From positions 186,001 to 250,000 of the forward strand of contig JALOAI010000001.1 in the NCBI GenBank assembly GCA_023228945.1: a stretch of DNA of 64,000 nt. The letters are read 5' to 3'. Positions 44,234 through 53,024 of this stretch are shown one piece after another. The position numbers were made by a program, and so were the translations under genes. Below the pieces are notes generated by a model. The model was not told where the DNA came from. It did not search any database and saw nothing but the letters and a program-made list of their open reading frames with translations. Source of the stretch: Pigmentiphaga sp. GTDB lineage: Bacteria > Pseudomonadota > Gammaproteobacteria > Burkholderiales > Burkholderiaceae_B. Position 1 is the stretch's first letter, and each line of letters begins with the position of its first letter.

Positions 44234-44790
44234 CCGGCTTCGACATCGTCGCGTTAGCCATCGTCATCGCCTCGGCCCTCGCAGGGATGTGGCGGGGCCT
44301 GGTACGCGAGGTGCTCTCTTTGGTGGCGTTCGTCGCCGCCGCGGTCGCCGCCATTCTCTGGGGGCCCATCGTTCACGATACGCTCGCCTCCTGGATCGAC
44401 AACAGCCTGCTGCGCATGGCACTGGGTTATGCCGGTGTGTTCCTGCTGGTCCTGATCGGCGTCGGCGTGATCAATCTCGCGCTGGGCACCCTGATCGAAG
44501 GTACCGGGCTGGCGCCGGCCGACCGCGGCCTGGGGGGGCTCTTCGGCTTGCTGCGCGGCTTGCTCATCATGATGGCGCTGGTGATCGGCGCCGGCTATAC
44601 GCCGATGCCCGCCGAGCCCTGGTGGCGCAATGCCTGGCTGGCGCCGCCGTTCGAACGCGCCGCCATCGCCCTCAAATCCTATCTGCCCGAGGCCGTCGCG
44701 GCCTGGGTGCCTTATCCGTACCAGCCGCCAGCCGCGCCGGGGTTCTCTCCGGTCATGCCGGCCGGCGGCGCCACTCTGCAGCCGCTGTAG
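44230..44790 (+). CDS. cvpA: CvpA family membrane protein
   Basis: 186 aa with four predicted membrane helices in the first ~125 residues and the family start FDIVALAIVIASALAGMWRGLVRE. GTG start overlaps the SPOR gene stop as GTGA. CvpA is linked to colicin V export and envelope stress tolerance in E. coli, and is normally followed by purF as here. C-terminal ~60 residues are Pro-rich and probably periplasmic. Confidence 0.92.
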   Translation: MTGFDIVALAIVIASALAGMWRGLVREVLSLVAFVAAAVAAILWGPIVHDTLASWIDNSLLRMALGYAGVFLLVLIGVGVINLALGTLIEGTGLAPADRGLGGLFGLLRGLLIMMALVIGAGYTPMPAEPWWRNAWLAPPFERAAIALKSYLPEAVAAWVPYPYQPPAAPGFSPVMPAGGATLQPL

Positions 44791-44836
44791 CGAACCGCAT
44801 CGCTTTTTTCATCTATCAGTCAGGGATTCACCATCC

Positions 44837-46300
44837 ATGTGTGGAATCGTAGGGGTCGTGGCGCACGCACCCGTCAACCAACTCCTGTACGACGCCTTGC
44901 TGCTGCTGCAGCATCGCGGACAGGACGCCGCGGGCATCGCGACCGAGCATGGCAACATGTTCAATTCATTCCGGGCGAGGGGGCAGGTGCGCGACGTGTT
45001 CCGCACACGCAACATGCGCTCGTTGCCGGGCAATAGCGGCATCGGCCAGGTTCGCTATCCCACCGCGGGCTCGTCGGAAAACGAAGACGAAACCCAGCCG
45101 CTCTACGTGAACGCGCCGTTCGGCATCATGTTTGCCCATAACGGCAATCTCACCAACCACGAAGAACTGCGCCAGGAGCTGTTCCGCATCGACCGGCGCC
45201 ACATCAACACCAACTCCGACTCCGAGGTGTTGCTCAACGTGCTGGCCCACGAACTGCAGCAAGCGGCCTCGGGCGTCTCGCTCGACGCCGACGCGCTGTT
45301 TCGCGCCGTGAGCGAGGTTCATCGCCGGGTGCGGGGCGCCTATGCGGTGGTGGCCCACATCGCGGGCTACGGCCTCCTGGCCTTCCGCGATCCCAACGGC
45401 ATCCGGCCCCTGGTGCTGGGGCGGGCCTCATCCGAGCATGGGCCCGAATGGATGGTTGCCTCCGAGTCCGTGGCGCTGGACGCCACCGGCTTCCAGATCG
45501 AGCGCGATATCCAGCCCGGCGAGGCGGTCTTCATCACGCTTGATGGCCAGGTCGAGAGCCGGCAGTGCGCCGAAGCGCCGCGCTTGAATCCCTGCGTCTT
45601 CGAATACGTGTACCTCGCGCGGCCCGACTCCATCCTTGATGGCGTGTCGGTCTATGGCTCGCGCCTGCGCATGGGCGAGTATCTTGGCCATAAGGTTGCC
45701 CGCCAACTGCGCCTGGGCGAAGTCGACGTGGTGATGCCCATTCCGGATTCGTCGCGGCCCGCCGCCATGCAACTGGCGGCCAGTCTGAACCTCGACTACC
45801 GCGAAGGTTTCATCAAAAATCGCTATGTCGGCCGGACCTTCATCATGCCCGGCCAGGCCGTGCGCAAAAAATCGGTGCGCCAGAAGCTCAACGCCATCAG
45901 CGAGGAGTTCAAAGGCAAGAACGTGCTGATCGTCGACGACTCCATCGTGCGGGGCACGACCAGCGGCGAGATCGTCGACATGGCGCGCGCGGCGGGCGCC
46001 AACAAGGTGTTCTTCGCCTCGGCCGCGCCGCCCGTGCGTTTTCCGAATGTCTATGGCATCGATATGCCCACCAGCGGCGAGCTCATCGCCCACGGCCGCA
46101 GCGACGAGGAGGTCGGCCGGATCATCGGCGCCGACGCGCTGGTGTACCAGGAACTCGACGACCTGAAGCTCGCCATCAGCGAACTCAACCCCGCGATCAG
46201 CGGCTATGAGGCCTCATGCTTCGACGGCCGGTACGTCACCGGCGATATCACTCCCGAGCATTTGCGCCGCCTGGAAGAACTCCGCAGCGGCCGCGGCTGA
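44837..46300 (+). CDS. purF: Amidophosphoribosyltransferase
   Basis: 487 aa; first step of purine synthesis. Cys2 (MCGIVGVV) is the N-terminal glutaminase nucleophile; the PRPP site VLIVDDSIVRGTT lies at about 362-374. No propeptide, as in E. coli PurF. A larger open frame upstream overlaps cvpA and is not coding. The gene closes the folC block. Confidence 0.97.
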   Translation: MCGIVGVVAHAPVNQLLYDALLLLQHRGQDAAGIATEHGNMFNSFRARGQVRDVFRTRNMRSLPGNSGIGQVRYPTAGSSENEDETQPLYVNAPFGIMFAHNGNLTNHEELRQELFRIDRRHINTNSDSEVLLNVLAHELQQAASGVSLDADALFRAVSEVHRRVRGAYAVVAHIAGYGLLAFRDPNGIRPLVLGRASSEHGPEWMVASESVALDATGFQIERDIQPGEAVFITLDGQVESRQCAEAPRLNPCVFEYVYLARPDSILDGVSVYGSRLRMGEYLGHKVARQLRLGEVDVVMPIPDSSRPAAMQLAASLNLDYREGFIKNRYVGRTFIMPGQAVRKKSVRQKLNAISEEFKGKNVLIVDDSIVRGTTSGEIVDMARAAGANKVFFASAAPPVRFPNVYGIDMPTSGELIAHGRSDEEVGRIIGADALVYQELDDLKLAISELNPAISGYEASCFDGRYVTGDITPEHLRRLEELRSGRG

Positions 46301-46450
46301 GCGCCTCTGCCCAGCGCGAGCTCCGGCGCTTCGTCCCGCCCGGTCCGGAAGGCCAGGCGGGGGCAAAACCTGGCCGATCTCCCGCCACCTGAGACAGTGC
46401 CTGGCAAGGGCGTCCAGCGGCTTTTGAGTTATAAGCAAATAGAGAATGAT

Positions 46451-46469
46451 TGGTTGTAGTTATTAACCA
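46451..46469. promoter_or_regulatory. LysR-type (CysB-like) site candidate upstream of cysI
   Basis: TGGTT-N9-AACCA inside an AT-rich patch of an otherwise GC-rich 219-bp gap. The spacing suits a LysR-family regulator such as CysB/Cbl. Only the dyad is seen; identity is inferred from the sulfite reductase gene 50 bp downstream. Confidence 0.4.
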
Positions 46470-46519
46470 TCCTGCCTACCATCGACGCATATCCTGTCGG
46501 TTTTGGCGAGTCATTCTCC

Positions 46520-48265
46520 ATGTATGTCTATACCTCGGTCGATCAGCAGTTGGTCGATCATCGCGTCGAGCAGTTCCGAGGGCAAGTCGGCCGTTTTATC
46601 GACGGCAGCCTGAGCGCGGATAACTTCCTGCCCCTGCGGCTACAAAACGGTCTTTATTTTCAGCGCCACGCGCCGATGCTGCGCATTGCCGTTCCGTATG
46701 GCCTGCTGGCCAGCCGGCAGCTGCGCAAGCTGGCGTATATCGCCCGGCGCTGGGATCGCGGCTATGGTCATTTCACCACCCGGCAGAACATCCAGTTCAA
46801 CTGGCCCAAGCTGGAAGATGTGCCCGACATCCTGGCCGAGCTGGCAACGGTGCAGATGCACTCCATCCAAACCAGCGGCAATTGCATCCGCAATACCACC
46901 ACCGATCATTTCGCCGGCATCGCGCCCGACGAGCTCGTCAATCCCGTCGTCTGGTGCGAGATCATCCGCCAGTGGTCCACCTTCCATCCCGAGTTCGCCT
47001 TTTTGCCGCGCAAGTTCAAGATCGCGGTCAGCGGCGCAACGCACGACCGCGCCGCCGTGGGGGTCCACGACATCGGCCTGCAGGCGGTACGCAACGATGC
47101 CGGCGAGATCGGCTTCAAGGTATGGGTCGGTGGCGGCCTGGGGCGCACCCCGGTGCTGGCGAGCCTGATCCAGCCTTTCGTACCTTGGCAGGAACTGCTG
47201 ACTTACCTCGAAGCCATCCTGCGGGTCTACAACCTGCACGGCCGTCGCGACAATAAATTCAAGGCCAGGATCAAGATCCTGGTTCGCGAGCTCACGCCCG
47301 AGGTTTTTGCGCAGCAAGTGAATACCGAGTGGCAGAACGCCCGCAATGCGCAGGCCTATCTCACGCAGCAAGACGTCGACGACATCGCGGCCCGCTTTAC
47401 GTGGCCCGAGTACGCCGCCGCCGAGCCCGACGACATTGCCGAGCGCGGCGCGGCCGATCCCGAGTTCGCCCGCTGGCTGCGCACCAATACGCATCCGCAT
47501 CGCGTCGAAGGCTATATCGCCGTCTCGGCCTCGCTCAAGCCCACCGGCGTGCCGCCGGGCGACCTTTCGGCCGACCAGATGGAGGCCGTGGCCGATCTCG
47601 CCGACCACTATAGCTTCGGCGAAGTCCGGGTCACCCACGAACAGAATCTGGTGTTCGCCGACGTACCGCGCGCCGGCCTGTACGCCTTGTGGCAACGGTT
47701 GCGCGAGCTCAATCTCGCCACTCCCAATATCGGCCTGATCACCAACATCATCGCCTGTCCGGGCGGCGATTTCTGCTCGCTGGCCAATGCCGTTTCCCTC
47801 CCGGTGGCCGCGGCGATCCAGGAGCGTTTCGATAATCTGGATTACGTGCATGACATCGGCGAACTCGATCTGAACATCTCGGGTTGCATCAACGCCTGCG
47901 GCCACCATCACGTTGGCCACATCGGCATCCTCGGCGTCGACAAGGCGGGTGAGGAGTGGTACCAGGTGACGCTGGGCGGCCGCCAGAGCGGGCCTCCGGG
48001 CACCGCACTCGAGAGCGGCGAAGCGCTGCAGGCCAAGGGCGGCGGCGGCGCCGCGTTGGGCCGCATCATCGGCCGCTCCTTCTCGCGCGCCCAAGTTCCC
48101 GACGTGGTCGAAACCCTGGTACGCACCTATCTCGACGCCCGCGATGACGAGCAAGAGCGTTTTATCGACGTGGTCGACCGCCTGGGGCTGGACCCCTTCA
48201 AAACCGCCGTGTATGGACCCGACAAAACCGCCGCTCCCCGCCAAGCCGAGGCTCTTCATGTCTGA
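46520..48265 (+). CDS. cysI: Sulfite reductase hemoprotein subunit CysI (nitrite/sulfite reductase family)
   Basis: 581 aa. The siroheme/4Fe-4S ligands are Cys413 and Cys419 (CPGGDFC) and Cys456 and Cys460 (CINAC), with the duplicated ferredoxin-like domain order of this family. It resembles the betaproteobacterial assimilatory sulfite reductases, followed as usual by DUF934 and a SUMT gene; nitrite as substrate cannot be excluded from sequence alone. No cysJ flavoprotein is in the window. The end overlaps DUF934 by 8 nt. Confidence 0.92.
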   Translation: MYVYTSVDQQLVDHRVEQFRGQVGRFIDGSLSADNFLPLRLQNGLYFQRHAPMLRIAVPYGLLASRQLRKLAYIARRWDRGYGHFTTRQNIQFNWPKLEDVPDILAELATVQMHSIQTSGNCIRNTTTDHFAGIAPDELVNPVVWCEIIRQWSTFHPEFAFLPRKFKIAVSGATHDRAAVGVHDIGLQAVRNDAGEIGFKVWVGGGLGRTPVLASLIQPFVPWQELLTYLEAILRVYNLHGRRDNKFKARIKILVRELTPEVFAQQVNTEWQNARNAQAYLTQQDVDDIAARFTWPEYAAAEPDDIAERGAADPEFARWLRTNTHPHRVEGYIAVSASLKPTGVPPGDLSADQMEAVADLADHYSFGEVRVTHEQNLVFADVPRAGLYALWQRLRELNLATPNIGLITNIIACPGGDFCSLANAVSLPVAAAIQERFDNLDYVHDIGELDLNISGCINACGHHHVGHIGILGVDKAGEEWYQVTLGGRQSGPPGTALESGEALQAKGGGGAALGRIIGRSFSRAQVPDVVETLVRTYLDARDDEQERFIDVVDRLGLDPFKTAVYGPDKTAAPRQAEALHV

Positions 48266-48872
48266 TACGCAAACCCCCGGACCTTCCGCCAGCGAGCGCC
48301 CCCAAGGCAAGAATGCCCCCCTGGGGGGCGACGCCTCCGCCCAGGCAGCGAACGTCGAGGCGATTTTCGTGCCTGGCGGCCCGGTATTGCACGCCCGCAG
48401 CGCGCAGGACGCTACGTTGGCGCCCGATCTCTGGCGTTGGCCGGAAGTTGCGGATGCCGCCGCGCTGGCTGCCGACGTGGCCGCCGTCGTGCCGCTGCAG
48501 AGCTGGCTTGAGCATGGCGAATCCTGGCGGCGGCAAGGCGCCCGCCGTGGCGTGCGCCTGGTGGGTCACGACGACGCCAAGGCTTTGTCCGGCCACCTTT
48601 CGGGCCTGAGCCTGATTGCCGTGGAGTTCCCCGTGTTCAACGATGGCCGCGGCTTCAGCGCCGGCCGCCATCTTCGCCAGCAACTGGGCTGGGAAGGCGA
48701 GATGCGCGCCATTGGCGATATCCTGGTGGATACCGTCAATTACCTGGCGCGCTGCGGCTTCGACAGCTTCCAGCTCAAGCCCGGGCACGATCCCGAACTG
48801 GCCCGCCGCCAACTGCAGCTGTTTCCCCGGCCCTACCAGCGCGGCTACCGGCCGCTGAGCGAGGCCGCCTGA
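48258..48872 (+). CDS. DUF934 protein, sulfite-reductase associated
   Basis: 204 aa. C-terminal two-thirds match DUF934 (VEFPVFNDGRGFSAGRHLRQQLGW, FDSFQLKPG), a partner encoded after cysI in many proteobacteria and sometimes called oxidoreductase-accessory. Residues about 8-34 are low-complexity and encoded by DNA containing the palindrome GCCCCCC-T-GGGGGGC (48315-48329), suggesting an inserted repeat. Flanked by overlaps with cysI and cobA, so probably co-translated. Confidence 0.85.
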   Translation: MSDTQTPGPSASERPQGKNAPLGGDASAQAANVEAIFVPGGPVLHARSAQDATLAPDLWRWPEVADAAALAADVAAVVPLQSWLEHGESWRRQGARRGVRLVGHDDAKALSGHLSGLSLIAVEFPVFNDGRGFSAGRHLRQQLGWEGEMRAIGDILVDTVNYLARCGFDSFQLKPGHDPELARRQLQLFPRPYQRGYRPLSEAA

Positions 48873-49681
48873 TGGCCCGAACCGCCTCTCCGGCCACGCA
48901 AGCGAGGCCGGGCAAAGTCTATCTCGTCGGCGCAGGCCCAGGCGCCGCCGATCTGCTTACCGTTCGTGCCCACCGCTTGTTGGCCGAGGCCGAGGTCGTG
49001 CTCTACGACGCCCTGGTCGGCCCCGATCTCCTTTCCTGTGCGCCCCAGGCGCGCTGGGTACCGGTCGGCAAGCGCTGCGGCCAACGATCCAGTGCCCAAG
49101 CCTTCATCAACAAGCAGTTGGTGGACGCGGCGCACGGCCATGCCGTTGTCGTGCGGCTCAAGGGCGGCGACCCCATGCTGTTCGGCCGGGCCCAGGAAGA
49201 ACTCGCGGCCTTGCGCGCCGCCGGCATCGAGCACGAGGTAGTGCCGGGCATCAGCGCGGCCTTTGGCGCCGCCGCCGGCATGGGAGTCTCCCTCACGCAG
49301 CGAGGCTTGAGCCGCAGCGTCTGCTTTCTCACGCCGGCGGTGGGGCGGGGCGAAGCCGGTCACGATTGGGCGCGTCCGGCTGCCGCCGCCGATACCGTGG
49401 TGCTCTACATGGCCAGCCGCCAGGCCGCTGCGATCCGCGACGGCCTGCTCCAGGCGGGAATCGAGGGTGAGCGGCCCGTGGCTCTGGTCGAGAACGCCAC
49501 CCTGCCTGCGCAGGCCGTGCATGCGGGACGCCTTGATGATCTGCCGCGCTTGGCGGAGCGCCTGACGGGCGGCCCGGCGCTGGTGGTACTGGGCGACGTC
49601 CTGCAGGCGTTGGCGGCCTGCGGCGGCGCCCATGCCTGCGACACTTATGTTCGGGTAGACGACCAGCAGGCGGCGGCCTGA
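48872..49681 (+). CDS. cobA: Uroporphyrinogen-III C-methyltransferase (SUMT)
   Basis: 269 aa; two SAM-dependent methylations of uroporphyrinogen III to precorrin-2, the precursor of siroheme. Motifs: VYLVGAGPGAADLLT, VVRLKGGDPMLFGR and VVPGISAAFGAAA. It lacks the dehydrogenase/ferrochelatase part of CysG, so another enzyme must finish siroheme. TGATG overlap with DUF934 ties it to cysI, the siroheme consumer. Confidence 0.94.
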   Translation: MARTASPATQARPGKVYLVGAGPGAADLLTVRAHRLLAEAEVVLYDALVGPDLLSCAPQARWVPVGKRCGQRSSAQAFINKQLVDAAHGHAVVVRLKGGDPMLFGRAQEELAALRAAGIEHEVVPGISAAFGAAAGMGVSLTQRGLSRSVCFLTPAVGRGEAGHDWARPAAAADTVVLYMASRQAAAIRDGLLQAGIEGERPVALVENATLPAQAVHAGRLDDLPRLAERLTGGPALVVLGDVLQALAACGGAHACDTYVRVDDQQAAA

Positions 49682-49723
49682 GCGGCTGCTTGGCCATGGC
49701 CGCTACCGGATCGGCGGCGACCG

Positions 49724-50446
49724 TCAGGCGCAGCCGCGTACCCAACGAGCGTACAAGCGCTCCAGCACGGCACGCATGCCGGCGGTCCGGGTTTCCAGGT
49801 CGTTGGCAATATCGGCGGGGTCGCTGACGGCCGGATTACCGGCGGCAAACTGCCGCTTCAGTTGCGCGCCATTGCGTTCCAGCGACAACTCCACCAGGCG
49901 CGGCGTCATCTCCAGATGCGACTGCAGCAACAGGTGGCGATCGCGCAAGACGAAGGCCTGGTTCTCGCAATGCGCGCTGCGTGCGATCTGCCGGGCACCC
50001 TGGGGTGGCTGGAAGGTATCGCCATGCCATTGGAAAGTCTGCACTTCGCGGCCTGAGAATTCTCCCCACCATTCTTGCGCCAAGGCGTCGTTTCCCGTTT
50101 GAATCGGTAGCCAACCGATTTCGGGCGCGGGGTGGCGCGCGACGCTGCCGCCGAGCGCCAGGGCCAGCAACTGACTCCCCAGGCAATGACCCGCCAGGGG
50201 CAGACCACGCGCATCCGCCTCGCGGATCAGAGCCAGTTCGCGCGGTATCCAGGGGAGATCGTCATGAACCCCCATGTAGCCGCCCAGGAACACCAGGCCG
50301 CTGAAGTCGGCGGCGCTTTGGGGCACGGGGTCGCCATCGACGATGCGCACCAGGCGTACCTGATGGCCCAAGGCTTCCAGGATGGGAGTGATCGTGCCGG
50401 GCGCGCCGACGTCGGTATGTTGGAAAACCGCGATGGGCTTGATCAT
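49724..50446 (-). CDS. Class I glutamine amidotransferase-like protein
   Basis: 240 aa. Complete catalytic triad: Cys88 in AGHCLGSQLLA, His177 and Glu179 in LQSHLEM. Resembles GMP synthase-like / stand-alone GATase1 proteins of unknown substrate (YfeJ/GuaA-Nterm type), possibly hydrolysing a gamma-glutamyl compound. No partner synthase is adjacent. Upstream are two strong inverted repeats (50485-50508 and 50545-50574) in an unusually AT-rich region. Confidence 0.85.
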   Translation of the reverse strand: MIKPIAVFQHTDVGAPGTITPILEALGHQVRLVRIVDGDPVPQSAADFSGLVFLGGYMGVHDDLPWIPRELALIREADARGLPLAGHCLGSQLLALALGGSVARHPAPEIGWLPIQTGNDALAQEWWGEFSGREVQTFQWHGDTFQPPQGARQIARSAHCENQAFVLRDRHLLLQSHLEMTPRLVELSLERNGAQLKRQFAAGNPAVSDPADIANDLETRTAGMRAVLERLYARWVRGCA

Positions 50447-50484
50447 TTATTCGACACACTCCTGAAGAGAAGATCTTCGCATTC

Positions 50485-50508
50485 AATTGCATACAACAGT
50501 ATGCAATT
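50485..50508. promoter_or_regulatory. Operator-like palindrome upstream of the amidotransferase
   Basis: AATTGCATAC-AACA-GTATGCAATT, perfect 10-bp arms, 39 bp before the start codon. The half-site ATGCAATTA recurs at 50649-50657. The form suits a GntR-type dimer; the regulator is not in the window. Confidence 0.65.
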
Positions 50509-50544
50509 ATTGGTGTCTCGATGACGGAAAGCAATGGATAAGCA

Positions 50545-50574
50545 CAAAATATAAGTATAAACCCTTATATTTTG
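50545..50574. repeat. AT-rich inverted repeat
   Basis: CAAAATATAAG / CTTATATTTTG, perfect 11-bp arms, 8-nt spacer, in the 246-bp gap between dsbB and the amidotransferase gene. Could be a second operator or a weak dsbB terminator. Confidence 0.55.
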
Positions 50575-50692
50575 GCAGAAATCAGGCAGGTTTCAGAGCT
50601 TTTTTGGCCAGACCGTCGGAAGAAAACGAATCTTTAGCCTTAAGTTGAATGCAATTAATCGTGGCTGCCGAGGCTTGCGCTTAGGCGCGAGG

Positions 50693-51193
50693 TCAAGCTT
50701 CGCGCCGACCGCGTGGGGCCAGGGCCAGGATGGCCAGGGCCGCCAGCACGACGAACAAAATCAGCGTCCAGATTTCGTAGCGCACGCCCAGCAGGTTTGT
50801 GGCGCTATCGGCGCAGGTGGCATAGATACCAAACACCTGGGGCAAGACGAGGTCAAGGCGCGAGGTGGTAACCACGGCATCGGCAAAGCTCAAATCGCAC
50901 GAAAACGCATTGGCGGCCACCGTGTGTTGGTACCAGGCGGCAAGCGCCCCCCCGATGGCCAGCAAGCCCGAGAGGGCGGCGGCCCAGGCCGCCACGGCCG
51001 GACGGCGGCCGTGCAGCCACCAGCCCAAACCCGCGATGATCGCGATGGCCAGGACGATCAGGCGCTGCAGGATGCACCAGGCGCAGGGCGCCATTCCCAG
51101 AACGTGCTGGGAGAACAGGGCGAATAAAAAGGCCACAAAGGCCAGGAGCGACACGATGCCGAGGGTTTGGCGCAAGGAGAGGGAAGCGAGCAT
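50693..51193 (-). CDS. dsbB: Disulfide bond formation protein DsbB
   Basis: 166 aa, four membrane helices. Redox pairs Cys37/Cys40 (PCAWC, first periplasmic loop) and Cys99/Cys127 (second loop) are all present, so it should reoxidise DsbA and pass electrons to quinone. Ends in an Arg-rich cytoplasmic tail. Confidence 0.94.
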   Translation of the reverse strand: MLASLSLRQTLGIVSLLAFVAFLFALFSQHVLGMAPCAWCILQRLIVLAIAIIAGLGWWLHGRRPAVAAWAAALSGLLAIGGALAAWYQHTVAANAFSCDLSFADAVVTTSRLDLVLPQVFGIYATCADSATNLLGVRYEIWTLILFVVLAALAILALAPRGRREA

Positions 51194-51303
51194 GGCAGCC
51201 CAGTGGGTCGAGTGAGGATCGGGAAGCCGGCGGCGGGTGTCGTGTGACGCCCCTGCATGGCCTGCCGGCCGCCGGGGGATGAGGTTGGCGCCGAAGCGCC
51301 AGG

Positions 51304-51987
51304 TTAATCGGGACGCAGTTGCAGGAACAACTCATAGAAGCCATCCCACATGATCTGGAAACCCAGGCAAAGCAGCAAAAAAGCCATCAGACGCATGAAC
51401 ACCGCGGTGCCGGATTCGCCCAGGGGCTTGAGCAGCTGCAGCGCAAAACGCAGGCAGATGAATACCGTGAGGCCGATCAGCATCAGGGCGGGTACCGCGC
51501 CGGCCAGTTGCACGGCCCGCAGGGGAAGCCTGGGATCATACAGGCTGGCGCCCACCGTGATCGCCGCCGCAATCGAGCCCGGGCCGCAGGCGATCGGAAA
51601 GGTAAGGGGGTAAAAGGCCTGGCGGCGGGCCACCTCGGGCGTATAGCCTTCCGCCAGCTCCACGGCGCGTTGCATGCCGGCATCGTTGGAGTTGAGCAGC
51701 CGCCAGGCGGTGGTGGCCACCAGCAGCCCGCCCGCGACCCGGACGACCGGCAACGAGATACCAAAGAAATTGAGTACCACCGACCCTCCCACCATCGCCG
51801 CCAGCAGGATGAGAAACACATTGCGGCCGATCTTGCGCGCCAGGATGGCGCGCGTGGAGCTGGAAGCGCCAGTGGTGAGCGACAGGAAGATCGGCGCCGT
51901 CGCCGTCGGGTTCAGGATGGGAAGCAGGGTTGCAAGGGCAAACAAAAAACTTTTGCCGAAGCCCAGCAAGTAGATTTCAAGGGGCAT
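51304..51987 (-). CDS. marC: MarC family integral membrane protein
   Basis: 227 aa, six predicted helices with NPTATAPIFLSLT and a second-half FPIACGPGSIAAAITV, the two repeated NP(x)GP-type motifs of the MarC/YhgN family. Function unknown (not a confirmed drug exporter). The ATG at 51987 gives the normal length; an open frame to 52152 overlaps ygfZ. Confidence 0.88.
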   Translation of the reverse strand: MPLEIYLLGFGKSFLFALATLLPILNPTATAPIFLSLTTGASSSTRAILARKIGRNVFLILLAAMVGGSVVLNFFGISLPVVRVAGGLLVATTAWRLLNSNDAGMQRAVELAEGYTPEVARRQAFYPLTFPIACGPGSIAAAITVGASLYDPRLPLRAVQLAGAVPALMLIGLTVFICLRFALQLLKPLGESGTAVFMRLMAFLLLCLGFQIMWDGFYELFLQLRPD

Positions 51988-52003
51988 TGCGACAGATGAG
52001 GCA

Positions 52004-52954
52004 TCAAGCGGAGCGTGCAGCCGGATCGTAGGGAAGTGCTTGGAGGATAAGTTGCGGGCCTTCGGGCGAACCCAGGTGCAGGGCATTGGCGTCGATCGTG
52101 TCGAAAGTGGCTTCGAACAGCACTTCGAGCGTACCGTTGCAGGCTGCGGCATTGATTACCCGGCCCACGGGTTCGACCGCCCCGGGGGTGTATAGGTCGG
52201 AGCCCGGCAGAACCGCCGGGTCGAGGGCCTCGGGCAGCGGCAGGCGGCCACGATGGGTGCGGCGCTTTTGCTTGCCTCGATAATGGCTGCGGGCAACCAC
52301 CTCCTGGCCGGGGTAGCAGCCTTTGGTAAAGCTGACGCCGTCGATCAGATCGAAATTGATCATCAGCGGCGTAAAAAGTTCGAACGTGGCCGCGCTGATC
52401 CAGGGCAGGCCCGCGCGGATCTCCTGGCAAGCCCAGGCGGCGGGATCACCCTCGGCCGACTTGACTGGCGCGGCCTGCACCTGCCAGGCCCGCCAGGCGA
52501 GCGGCGCGGCGGCCGGCGCGCCGATACGCACGCCGCCCTCGGCATCGGCGGGCTCGGTATGCCAGGCCGCGGGCCCGGCGCCGGTTTCGGCCCACACCCC
52601 CGAAACGCTCCAATCCAGCAGCTCGAACACCACCTTGGCGCGCAGGACGAACATGCGCAGTCGTTTGAGCAGGGCGTCGACCACGCTGGCATGCGTGAAA
52701 AAATAGACGACGGGGGCGCCGGCGTCGTCGGCCCGCCAGAGCACCAAGGTGGCTTGTACGCGACCCTTGGCATTGCAATACGCCGCCAGGCGGGCGTGCC
52801 CGGGCGTCAGTTTTTCGACATCGTGGGTGAGTTGGCCGTGGAGGAAGCCCACGGCATCGGCGCCGGTCACGCGGACCACACGCAGGGAGTCGAGCAGCGC
52901 CTGGTTCGCGGCGTGCGGAGCGGAAGACGGGGACACGGTCATCGGGGCACTCAT
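52004..52954 (-). CDS. ygfZ: Folate-binding Fe-S assembly protein YgfZ
   Basis: 316 aa, GcvT-like. The signature KGCYPGQEVVAR with its conserved Cys is present, preceded by the LxHGQLTHDV block. YgfZ helps maintain certain Fe-S enzymes such as MiaB. A GTG at 52966 would add four residues; no clear Shine-Dalgarno decides. Divergent from mltG across 70 bp, a common betaproteobacterial arrangement. Confidence 0.92.
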   Translation of the reverse strand: MSAPMTVSPSSAPHAANQALLDSLRVVRVTGADAVGFLHGQLTHDVEKLTPGHARLAAYCNAKGRVQATLVLWRADDAGAPVVYFFTHASVVDALLKRLRMFVLRAKVVFELLDWSVSGVWAETGAGPAAWHTEPADAEGGVRIGAPAAAPLAWRAWQVQAAPVKSAEGDPAAWACQEIRAGLPWISAATFELFTPLMINFDLIDGVSFTKGCYPGQEVVARSHYRGKQKRRTHRGRLPLPEALDPAVLPGSDLYTPGAVEPVGRVINAAACNGTLEVLFEATFDTIDANALHLGSPEGPQLILQALPYDPAARSA

Positions 52955-53024
52955 GGACGAAAACACACTCTAATTCGGTCTGGCACACCGGGTATGATAC
53001 CGGGCTGCAGACATAGGGCCGATT

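Noticed and set aside
46301..46519. tRNA or riboswitch between purF and cysI
   Set aside because: No cloverleaf or conserved riboswitch core seen; only a dyad and AT-rich promoter-like DNA.
46640..48310. A 556-codon frame antisense to cysI
   Set aside because: cysI has all its Fe-S ligands; the antisense frame has no recognisable domain.
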